The position numbers and the translations under genes are program-made. A model generated the notes under the pieces. That model was not told the DNA's origin, made no database searches, and saw nothing but the letters and a program-made list of their open reading frames with translations. Positions 5,941-11,633 of a stretch of 11,633 nt of DNA are shown in pieces. The DNA is from Deltaproteobacteria bacterium (lineage in GTDB: Bacteria > Desulfobacterota > Desulfarculia > Adiutricales > Adiutricaceae): assembly GCA_031278795.1 (NCBI GenBank), contig JAITJT010000113.1:1-11633 (forward strand), in the 5' to 3' direction. Position 1 is the first letter of the stretch; every line of letters starts with the position of its first letter.

Positions 5941-6882
5941 TTACAGGGTTTTAAGGCGCTCCTTGGCGACTCCGGCTGAGTAGCTCTTGGGGTATTCCCT
6001 CACCACCTTGTTGTAGAGGAGCTTGGCGGAGTTGGTGTCGCCTATGGCTTGGAAGGAGAGGCCCTGCTTGAGTAACGCGGCCGATACCAAGGTGTTCTTG
6101 GGAAAGCCAGTGATCATGGTCTGGTACTCCAGGATAGCGTCCTCGAACTTGCTCTGGAAATATAAAGATTCCCCTATGTAGTACTGGGCCGCCGGAGCCT
6201 GCTTTCCGGTGGGCTCGGCCTTTAAGTACTCCTGAAAGAGAAGCACCGCGCTGGCGTAGTCCTTCTTGTCGAAAAGTAGCTTGGCCCTATCATAGGCGCT
6301 CTCCACTGGGGCTGGCGCCGGAACGGCCGCGGGTGCCTCACCCGAGGGGCCGGCCTGCACCTGGGGCCCGGTCTGGATGGTTCCCTCCGGTAGAGGTGGC
6401 CCAGGCAAAGCTTGCGGCTGGCTAGCCGCGGCGGCTGCGCCCGCCGCGGCGGGAAGGGCTGCTTCGCCCGCAGGGTCAACCACGGGCACGGCCGGAGGGC
6501 TTAGAACCGGAACATTCGCTGGCAAAGGCGGGTTGGGTGTCACCACGGCCACGTCCAGAGGCTGGAGGTTGGCCCTCTTCTCCAGGCGGTCGAGCCTGGC
6601 CGAGAGGTACTCCAGCTGCTGACGAAGGGAAAGTCCTCCGATGGTCGCGGTGTCCACGTTTTCATTGAGGCGCTGGATATTAGTGCGCATCTGGTCTATC
6701 TCTTGCCTGAGGCCCGATCCACCGCCTCCACCAGATTGATCCTTGAGGTTGGCCACCTCCATCTTTAAAACGTTCACCTCGCGCTCCAGGGAGGAATTCC
6801 CAACCAGTCCTCCTCCCGTGGCGCATGAGCACAGGAACAAGAGGGCCAACCCGGCGATAGAGAGTGTCAGCTTATATCTCAT
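5941..6882 (-). CDS. ybgF: YbgF/CpoB-like lipoprotein with coiled coil and TPR repeats
   Basis: 313 residues. In the known family (YbgF/CpoB) the protein trimerises, binds TolA and helps coordinate outer-membrane constriction with septal wall synthesis. Visible here: a signal peptide with lipobox LCSC (Cys20 as lipidated residue; Cys18 also lies in the motif), so it is probably a lipoprotein where E. coli CpoB is soluble; a coiled coil at about 32-104, broken by a Gly-rich stretch at 51-57; a long Pro/Ala-rich linker at about 106-194; and a C-terminal TPR block at about 195-311 (YDRAKLLFDKKDYASAVLLF, YYIGESLYFQSKFEDAILEY, LKQGLSFQAIGDTNSAKLLY). GGGAGA lies 6-7 nt before the ATG. It has its own terminator and a candidate promoter, so it is probably monocistronic. 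No tolQRAB or pal is in the window, so the Tol-Pal link rests on architecture alone. A BamD-like or other TPR lipoprotein is the alternative. Confidence 0.85.
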   Translation of the reverse strand: MRYKLTLSIAGLALLFLCSCATGGGLVGNSSLEREVNVLKMEVANLKDQSGGGGGSGLRQEIDQMRTNIQRLNENVDTATIGGLSLRQQLEYLSARLDRLEKRANLQPLDVAVVTPNPPLPANVPVLSPPAVPVVDPAGEAALPAAAGAAAAASQPQALPGPPLPEGTIQTGPQVQAGPSGEAPAAVPAPAPVESAYDRAKLLFDKKDYASAVLLFQEYLKAEPTGKQAPAAQYYIGESLYFQSKFEDAILEYQTMITGFPKNTLVSAALLKQGLSFQAIGDTNSAKLLYNKVVREYPKSYSAGVAKERLKTL

Positions 6883-6970
6883 GGAAAGTCTCCCAGCTAT
6901 CAGTAAATGACCGCTCTTCCAGAGTCCTAGTGACCAGGATTACGGCCTAAAAAAGCAAAATTATTCCATT

Positions 6971-6999
6971 TTTTTAGCACATGCGGGCCTTATTTTCAA
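6971..6999 (-). promoter_or_regulatory. Candidate promoter of the ybgF-like gene
   Basis: On the minus strand, TTGAAA (6994-6999), a 17-bp spacer and TAAAAA (6971-6976), with TG one base before the -10 box as in extended -10 promoters. It is about 90 bp upstream of the ATG. The -10 is a poor match, so confidence is modest. Confidence 0.35.
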
Positions 7000-7019
7000 C
7001 AAGATGGGCCATCTAGCTG

Positions 7020-7073
7020 AGCTTGTTTCAGGGAGCTTGTTTTAGGGAGCATGTTTTAGGGAGATTGTTTTAG
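7020..7073. repeat. 14-bp tandem repeat, about four copies
   Basis: AGCTTGTTTCAGGG (7020-7033), AGCTTGTTTTAGGG (7034-7047), AGCATGTTTTAGGG (7048-7061) and a partial AGATTGTTTTAG (7062-7073). The copies diverge by one or two bases each. It lies about 20 bp upstream of the candidate ybgF -35 box. Confidence 0.85.
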
Positions 7074-7136
7074 CTCTGGGGAGAAGAAGAGAAATTTTTA
7101 GAAAAGTCGAGCAAAATTTTTATTTGCTAAAAATCA

Positions 7137-7194
7137 GAGGCCTGAAAATCCAAGAGCTTTGGAATCCTAAGACTTAGTCCAAAGGCCAGGCCTC
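7137..7194. other. 58-nt imperfect hairpin, possible structured RNA element
   Basis: Nested complementarity: outer stem GAGGCCTG/CAGGCCTC (8 bp, 7137-7144 with 7187-7194), middle stem CTTTGGA/TCCAAAG (7 bp, 7157-7163 with 7178-7184) and a small inner stem CTAA/TTAG (7167-7170 with 7174-7177). The outer and middle stems are joined by an asymmetric internal loop of 12 and 2 nt. No known RNA family is recognised and transcription is not shown. Confidence 0.4.
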
Positions 7195-7506
7195 ATATCT
7201 TCTAAAAAGCTTACAAGAAAAGGCCAAAGAAGGCTAAAAAATAGACTATCGCGGCCAGTTGCCATGCTCTATGTCGCCAAGCGAGCGCTTCATCGCGTAA
7301 ATTGAGGAATTTTTGCCCGATATTACGGCAAAAGCCGAAAAGGGAAAGGTGGGATCACTAGAAAAGAGAAAAAGAAAGAATGGAAGGGCGAAATTAAAGT
7401 AAGGGCGAAATAAGGGGATAGCGGAAATATTGGAGGGTGAGAGAAGAGAAACGCAAAACTTAGTGGTAAGAAATCTGGATAGGCTAGTTGCAGCTAGATT
7501 TAAGGC

Positions 7507-7532
7507 CCAGAGCTAAAATTTATCCGCTCTGG
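7507..7532 (-). terminator. Hairpin beyond the small exported protein gene
   Basis: CCAGAGC (7507-7513) pairs with GCTCTGG (7526-7532), loop 12 nt, with a further AAGG/CTTT pairing across a bulged C. It lies about 90 bp after the stop of the 7620-8093 gene. The minus-strand 3' side has no U-tract, so a terminator role is only possible. Confidence 0.25.
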
Positions 7533-7619
7533 CTTTGAAGAAATTTTGGCGCGCGAAGTGAATAGATATCAGTTCAGACTTTTAAGGAATAGATGCTCAA
7601 TATTTCAGGATATATATGC

Positions 7620-8093
7620 TCAAAGTTTGAAAAGATAGTAGAAATATGGGATTTCCACCACGTCAGCCTCTTCCAGTTTATGGAGGAGCACCGCGAACTG
7701 GTTCAAGCGCGGTTTCACCAAATTCAGCTCGAACTCGGTGGGCATGGCGTCCGGGCCGTAGGCCTCCAGGAGGATGCCCGTGGTCTTGTCGCTGTTTTTG
7801 CTAACCTCCAGGATGACAATGATGGTGACCTTCACGGCCACGAAGCGGATGCGATCCACTTTCACCTTGAAGTCCTTGGAAAGCTTTGGCTCCACAAAGC
7901 CCCTCTCGAAGTTCTCATCGTGGAGGAGGTTTAAGTACTCCTCATAGAGCTTGAGGTCGCGCTCGTTTAGGGGAGGTTTGTTCCTGAAAAAATCTTCCGG
8001 GAGATAGTTATCCGTGGCCCTAAGGGTTCCGGCAAAAATTCCGAAGGATATTAAGGACAGAATCAGGATGAAAATTTTAGCGTTTGTTTTCAT
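7620..8093 (-). CDS. Small exported protein of unknown function
   Basis: 157 residues, family not recognised. A typical Sec signal peptide is visible: a basic start (MKTNAK), a hydrophobic core (IFILILSLISFGIFAG) and probable cleavage after about Ala26 (LRA-TD). The mature part of about 130 residues has a charged helical start (ERDLKLYEEYLNLLHDENF) and then strand-like segments (FKVKVDRIRFVAVKVTIIVI; VEIPYFYYLF). It has no cysteine in the mature part and no lipobox, so it is probably soluble and periplasmic. The start is well supported: GGGAG lies 6 nt before the ATG and a strong promoter lies just upstream. It stands alone between two large gene-free stretches, so the neighbours give no clue to its role. 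Confidence 0.75.
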   Translation of the reverse strand: MKTNAKIFILILSLISFGIFAGTLRATDNYLPEDFFRNKPPLNERDLKLYEEYLNLLHDENFERGFVEPKLSKDFKVKVDRIRFVAVKVTIIVILEVSKNSDKTTGILLEAYGPDAMPTEFELNLVKPRLNQFAVLLHKLEEADVVEIPYFYYLFKL

Positions 8094-8126
8094 TTTGGCT
8101 CCCTTAGGACCTTGAAGCTGAATTTT

Positions 8127-8155
8127 ATCTTAAGTTGAGCATAGTTCCTTGTCAA
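8127..8155 (-). promoter_or_regulatory. Sigma-70 promoter of the small exported protein
   Basis: On the minus strand, consensus -35 TTGACA (8150-8155), a 17-bp spacer and -10 TAAGAT (8127-8132). It lies about 35 bp from the ATG, giving a leader of roughly 25-30 nt that contains the GGGAG site. Confidence 0.55.
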
Positions 8156-8833
8156 GCTTGAACTCCCATATTTAATCTAACTTTTCTCACAAAATAGCTG
8201 CGGATTCTTAACAAAATTGCGCTCCTTGGCAAGTCATGATAGAGAGCTAAGATCTTAAACGCACCATATACAAGCAACAAAATCTAAAAACACCCCGCAT
8301 ACAGGATTTTTAAGCAAAAAGTACTTCTGAGTACCAAATAGGTAATCGCGCGCGGAGAGAAAAAATTTTTTTCCCTTGGTACTTTAGAAAAAGCTCAAGT
8401 GAAAAATGAGAGAGTTAACAAGATAAGTAAAAACATTTTCAAAATCAAAAGAAAGAGAGAGTAGGGAAAATTTTTGTTCAGCTTAGAGGCAAAAGGTCCG
8501 ATACGTAAATAAGCGGGGAAAATGCGTCTCCACCGCAACCCATGGGTCTAAGGCTCACCCCAAAGGGGCCTCTGACCTAAAAAAAATTCCCCTCTAAAAG
8601 TGGCCTCCTTCTTGCAGTGTCACTTCACGGAAAGCTTCAGCCCCTTTCCCTAAGGCTCATTCCCATTAAGCCACAAGGCCCACCAAACGCAAAAAAAAGA
8701 GGTGGAACCCCAAAAGCCCGGCGGCATAGAAAAAAACGCAAAGGACGTGTGCGGGGTAAAAAGGTGACAGGGGCGGGGAGAAAATTCTCCCTAAGCTAAA
8801 AGAAACCGAAAAAGGCCATGAGGAGTTTTGGCA
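8156..8833. other. Gene-free region upstream of the plus-strand genes
   Basis: No supported gene. Visible elements are a small stem GTACT/AGTAC (8321-8334), a CCCC-AAA-GGGG hairpin (8558-8568), a GGGAGA/TCTCCC hairpin (8776-8791) just upstream of the 8834 gene, and a weak plus-strand promoter-like pair, TTGGCA-16-TAAGAT (8226-8253). A 60-residue Lys/Arg-rich frame at 8617-8799 starts at GTG, has no Shine-Dalgarno and looks like translated low-complexity DNA. The final part is probably the leader of the 8834 gene. Confidence 0.45.
8821..8825 (+). promoter_or_regulatory. Shine-Dalgarno fixing the start at 8834
   Basis: AGGAG, 8 nt before the ATG at 8834. An in-frame TTG at 8828 would leave only 2 nt of spacing, so ATG is preferred. 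Confidence 0.65.
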
Positions 8834-9448
8834 ATGGAACAAGTGACTATAGACGGACAGAATTTTGTGGCCAGCGAAATAGCCGGAGCCAATCTTGAGG
8901 AGATACTTCTTAATATTCTGGAACATCCCTCTACCAGCGGGAGGATCATCACCGGGGTGCTCTTAAACGGCGAGCCCTACTCGGAGGAGGTTCCCCACGC
9001 CGCCCTGGAGGTGGAGCGGGAGTCCATCAAAAGCCTGGAGCTGGACACCTTGACCCTGGAGGACGTGGGAATGGCCTTCCTGAAGCAGGGTCCGGAGTAT
9101 CTGGAGACCCTCATGGAGGCGCTCCCCAGGATAATCGAGGCCTTCCGCCTAGGTGACGAGCAGGAGGCCAATGAATATTTCCTCAACTTCCTGGAATCCC
9201 TACAGCTGCTCATGAGCATGCTGGAGCAGACCAGGCAGGTATTAAATCTCTGGCAGGGCCAAGACGAGGAGAGCAGCTCGGATCTTAGCCAGTTCCTGGA
9301 CTCCCTGGTGGAGGTGCTCAACACCCTCATAAGCCTCCAGGAGCAGAAGGACTGGATCTTCCTGGCGGATGTCTTGGAGTACGAGCTCACCGACGCCCTT
9401 AAAAAGCTCGCGGAACTGCTCCCGCTACTGAGCCATGGCGGCCACTAA
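8834..9448 (+). CDS. Acidic helical protein of unknown function
   Basis: 204 residues, strongly acidic, with no signal peptide or membrane segment, so probably cytoplasmic. The first 80 residues look mixed alpha/beta (VTIDGQNFVASEI, GRIITGVLLNGEPY, IKSLELDTLTLEDV). The rest is almost all amphipathic helix rich in Leu and Glu (YLETLMEALPRIIEAF, FLESLQLLMSMLEQTRQVL, FLDSLVEVLNTLISLQEQ, LTDALKKLAELLPLL). The start is supported by AGGAG 8 nt upstream. It lies 65 bp before the 9514 gene with no terminator between them, so the two are probably co-transcribed. I do not recognise the family; the pairing with a FlgN/FliT-like helical protein allows a role in flagellar or secretion assembly, but that is a guess. 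Confidence 0.78.
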   Translation: MEQVTIDGQNFVASEIAGANLEEILLNILEHPSTSGRIITGVLLNGEPYSEEVPHAALEVERESIKSLELDTLTLEDVGMAFLKQGPEYLETLMEALPRIIEAFRLGDEQEANEYFLNFLESLQLLMSMLEQTRQVLNLWQGQDEESSSDLSQFLDSLVEVLNTLISLQEQKDWIFLADVLEYELTDALKKLAELLPLLSHGGH

Positions 9449-9513
9449 GAAAAACGGGAAGATAATCCGGAAAGCTTTATTTTCCTCTCAATTGCGATTC
9501 AGGAAGGTTAATT

Positions 9514-9960
9514 ATGAAGGATAATAAAAAGTACAACAATTCAGATAAGGCCTTTTTAATGAAAACCCTGGAGCTTTCCAAGGACTGCCTGGATCTCGAC
9601 AGGCATTTCCTAGGCGATCTGGAGAAGAAGGCCGCCTCCGGTGACGATCCCCTGGATCCCTCCCTTTGGGAAAACTTCATAGAGGCCAGACGCAACCTGG
9701 TGGACTTCACCACCTCGAATCTGAACATGCTCGCCCAAGACCGCGAGAGCCAGAACCGACACAAGGATGTCATGAGCCGCTTGGAAAGCACCCTAGGCGA
9801 GGTCGTGAAGCTAGAAGAGAAGCTCACTCGCTTCCTCTCGGAAAACCTGGGAGTGCTCAAAGAGACCATTGACGGCATAAGCAAGAACCAGGCGATTTTC
9901 TCAGCCTACGGCCGCGGAAACGGGAAACCCAGGCCCGAGGCCCTGGAGACCAGGGCATAG
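9514..9960 (+). CDS. Small helical protein, faintly FlgN/FliT-like
   Basis: 148 residues, charged and almost entirely alpha-helical, with no signal peptide or membrane segment. A long helix at about 52-90 is followed by a coiled-coil-like segment at about 91-125 (LESTLGEVVKLEEKLTRFL) and a flexible tail from about residue 132 (YGRGNGKPRPEALETRA). Size, helical make-up and an ISKNQAIFSAYG end resemble flagellar export chaperones of the FlgN/FliT type, which bind hook-associated or cap proteins. These families diverge strongly and I see no decisive motif, so the call is tentative. AGGAAGG (9501-9507) lies 6 nt before the ATG. It is the second gene of a pair and is followed at once by a strong terminator. 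Confidence 0.7.
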   Translation: MKDNKKYNNSDKAFLMKTLELSKDCLDLDRHFLGDLEKKAASGDDPLDPSLWENFIEARRNLVDFTTSNLNMLAQDRESQNRHKDVMSRLESTLGEVVKLEEKLTRFLSENLGVLKETIDGISKNQAIFSAYGRGNGKPRPEALETRA

Positions 9961-9996
9961 TCTAGCGAAAAACTAAATCCCTAAAAAATCATAGCT

Positions 9997-10034
9997 AAGG
10001 CCCGTGGAGAAAAGATTTCTCCACGGGCTTTTTG
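9997..10034 (+). terminator. Strong Rho-independent terminator of the 8834-9960 pair
   Basis: CCCGTGGAGAAA (10001-10012) pairs with TTTCTCCACGGG (10016-10027) across the loop AGA. The stem extends by G-C, G-U, A-U and A-U pairs and runs into CTTTTTGTTT. It starts 36 bp after the stop at 9960. Confidence 0.9.
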
Positions 10035-10237
10035 TTTCCCTATTAGTCGCGGATAACTCGCGCGCGCATCTAAACTAAAGTGTCTTTGGATGTTTTTAAT
10101 AATTAGCTTCCCATGCTTTATGGATATTTAAGTATAGGGCCTCTACAGCCGTTAAGAAATATGGATTTTTAGCTATCTTGGCTCTCTATCAAAGGGAAGT
10201 AGAGAAAAAAACCGCGCGCAAGTTACGAGAGTGTCTC

Positions 10238-11440
10238 ATGAACATTAACTTCAATTTAAGCTCCAGCGTTTTCAACCAAGGTGCGGGAAACAAGCTAAAT
10301 CTTGGAGATGGTCTGAGGATTGGCGGGAAGAAAACATCCGAGATAGTTAAAGCAGAAGATCAAACGAGTGTAGAGCCTACCCAGGTTAAAAGCGAAAATA
10401 ATGTAACTTTTGAGGTAAAACTTAGCCAGAATCTGGAAAGAGCTCAGAAAAAGACTGAGATAACTAATCAGCTAAAGAGCAGCATAATAACACTCTCGAG
10501 TGAGATTGGGCGTAAATTAGGTACCGAGGCGGAAAACGAGTTCAAGGTTGGAATATTAAAGGCCACGGAAGATTCCGTAAACGAAGAGAAAATCGCCGGC
10601 GCGGTCACAGACTTTTTCACCCAAGTGCGGATGCTCCCTGACAAATACCCGACAGCTTACAAACACTTAGCGAGCTTTAACGATTATCTCAATCTAGGCT
10701 TGGATTCCCTAAGTGACGAAAGCGCGGAGACTTGCGAGAAAGGGCTCGCCTACTCCCTAAACGTTTTCTTCAACGGCAAGAGTATTGCGGCATCCTCTGA
10801 TCCGGAGATAAAATACTTTAGCACTGCCTTCGCCTGGGAAAAGCGTGAAAAGGAGCTTGAAGCGGCTGAGACCGACGACGGCCTGGACGGCTACTTCGTC
10901 ATGGACTTTCCCTCAAGCGAGATAATCAAATCCGAGGATTTCTCCATATCCCAAGAATATATCCAGATGGCCGCTGACTATCTTAGGGGAAAGCTAGGGA
11001 GCGAGCAAGCGGCCGACTATCTCCTGGAAAACTATTCCACTAAATTCACGGAGTCTTTCGCCACGGTCGTAGCCACAGTAGCCAAGGAAAACGGCCAAGA
11101 GGCCGCATATGATTTCGTCCTTTTCCTAAACGAAAACGTCGCCCCCAACCTTGAGGCCAGTGGATTTACCTTCCGCGGCTGGAACTTAATGAATGATTAC
11201 TCAAAGTCAAGAGACGAATGGCTAGACCTTCCCGCAGTGGACCAGGAAAACGGTTTGTGGGTTGGGGACAATGAAAAAGAGAGTGAGCTCCAAATAAAGC
11301 GGCACCAAGGCGTTCTCTCCAATTTCAACGCCACCGACTCAGAAACGGGCGCCAAACTGTCCGTTCCCGTGGTGTACGACCTAGACGAGCTCTATGACAC
11401 CTTCCTGTCATCTCAAAAGAAGATAGACCTTGTGGTGTAA
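10238..11440 (+). CDS. Unrecognised 400-residue protein
   Basis: 400 residues from the ATG at 10238, which has GAGAG 6 nt upstream; a longer frame from a TTG at 10178 has less support. There is no signal peptide or membrane segment. The first 60 residues are Asn/Ser/Gly/Lys-rich and probably disordered (MNINFNLSSSVFNQGAGNKL). From about 60 to 160 it is helical (LSQNLERAQKKTEITNQLKS). The middle and C-terminal parts are acidic and mixed, with aromatic-rich stretches (IKYFSTAFAWEKREKEL, ASGFTFRGWNLMNDY) and a long helical region (EYIQMAADYLRGKLGSEQAA). It has one cysteine (about 166). The family is not recognised. A disordered N-terminus without a Sec signal would fit a substrate of a flagellar or type III-like export system, but nothing here proves that. 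It starts 210 bp after the terminator and probably has its own promoter. Confidence 0.78.
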   Translation: MNINFNLSSSVFNQGAGNKLNLGDGLRIGGKKTSEIVKAEDQTSVEPTQVKSENNVTFEVKLSQNLERAQKKTEITNQLKSSIITLSSEIGRKLGTEAENEFKVGILKATEDSVNEEKIAGAVTDFFTQVRMLPDKYPTAYKHLASFNDYLNLGLDSLSDESAETCEKGLAYSLNVFFNGKSIAASSDPEIKYFSTAFAWEKREKELEAAETDDGLDGYFVMDFPSSEIIKSEDFSISQEYIQMAADYLRGKLGSEQAADYLLENYSTKFTESFATVVATVAKENGQEAAYDFVLFLNENVAPNLEASGFTFRGWNLMNDYSKSRDEWLDLPAVDQENGLWVGDNEKESELQIKRHQGVLSNFNATDSETGAKLSVPVVYDLDELYDTFLSSQKKIDLVV

Positions 11441-11452
11441 GCTTATTTAGAA

Positions 11453-11494
11453 CTCTAAGATGAGAAATGCCTAAGCTTTGCGGAAGACTTAGAG
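11453..11494 (+). terminator. Weak stem-loop after the 400-residue gene
   Basis: CTCTAAG (11453-11459) pairs with CTTAGAG (11488-11494) around a 28-nt loop; an inner CTAAG at 11471 competes for the same arm. The following CTATTATTCC is only mildly U-rich. It is a possible terminator, not a convincing one. Confidence 0.25.
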
Positions 11495-11550
11495 CTATTA
11501 TTCCAGAATGCAATATTCTTCACTTAGCTTGAGATTAGTATGCTACTAGC

Positions 11551-11633
11551 TTGGTATTAACATGGTATTAACATGGTATTAACATGGTATTAACATGGTA
11601 TTAACATGGTATTAACATGGTATTAACATGGTA
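11551..11633. repeat. 11-bp tandem repeat (ATGGTATTAAC) running off the window end
   Basis: One variant copy TTGGTATTAAC (11551-11561), six identical copies of ATGGTATTAAC (11562-11627) and a partial copy cut off by the end of the window. Perfect identity suggests recent expansion. Any frame entering it meets TAA, so it is not coding. Confidence 0.95.

Larger units (their letters stand above)
6883..7619. other. Gene-free region with repeats and hairpins
   Basis: No convincing reading frame or tRNA was found in these 737 bp. The stretch holds the candidate ybgF promoter, a 14-bp tandem repeat (7020-7073), a 58-nt hairpin (7137-7194), a small stem TTTTGCC/GGCAAAA (7311-7317 with 7327-7333), a purine-rich plus strand (about 7335-7470) with AAGGGCGAAAT repeated at 7384 and 7401, and a hairpin at 7507-7532. 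It could hide a small RNA or be decaying sequence; nothing decides between these. Confidence 0.5.

Noticed and set aside
8617..8799. A 60-residue Lys/Arg-rich plus-strand frame (RRHRKKRKGRVRGKK), reminiscent of a ribosomal or nucleoid peptide
   Set aside because: It has a GTG start, no Shine-Dalgarno and A-rich low-complexity DNA, and resembles no small basic protein that I know. It more likely lies in the leader of the 8834 gene.
6900..8830. tRNA or rRNA genes in the large gaps
   Set aside because: No T-loop or anticodon-arm pattern was found on either strand by eye; the stems seen do not make a cloverleaf.
8666..8926. Hydrophobic 86-residue minus-strand frame
   Set aside because: It overlaps the well-supported start of the 8834 gene on the opposite strand and has no ribosome-binding site.

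Overview
The window looks like part, or all, of a draft-genome contig from a Gram-negative, probably deltaproteobacterial (Desulfobacterota-like) bacterium. The evidence is an outer-membrane-type lipoprotein of the YbgF/CpoB family, a CheA/CheY pair, and clear Shine-Dalgarno sites before several genes. The taxon is an inference from overall flavour, not from a marker gene. About 73% of the window is coding, which is low. The gaps are AT-rich and full of short tandem repeats and hairpins, and both ends of the window lie in tandem repeats.

Layout: 1-345 holds a 7-bp and then a 4-bp degenerate tandem repeat. The minus strand then carries a MaoC-like dehydratase (455-988), a single-pass membrane protein with a Pro/Ala-rich linker (1180-1929), a protein with two receiver domains (1929-2849), a CheA histidine kinase (3111-5297), a CheY-like receiver (5287-5691) and a YbgF/CpoB-like lipoprotein (5941-6882). 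A 740-bp gap with repeats and hairpins follows, then a small exported protein (7620-8093, minus). A second gene-free stretch of about 740 bp is followed by three plus-strand genes: an acidic helical protein (8834-9448), a small helical protein with a faint FlgN/FliT look (9514-9960) closed by a strong terminator, and an unrecognised 400-residue protein (10238-11440). The window ends inside an 11-bp tandem repeat.

The most interesting gene is the CheA. Its domains read P3-P4-P5-P1-P2 from N to C terminus, instead of the canonical P1-P2-P3-P4-P5. All catalytic motifs and the phospho-accepting histidine are present, so it appears to be an intact circular permutation, not a fragment. It overlaps the CheY gene by 11 nt and follows a good sigma-70-type promoter. 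It is followed on the same strand by the dual-receiver gene and, overlapping that by one nucleotide, the membrane protein gene. Together these four genes may form one unusual signalling locus. No chemoreceptor, cheW, cheR or cheB is visible in the window.
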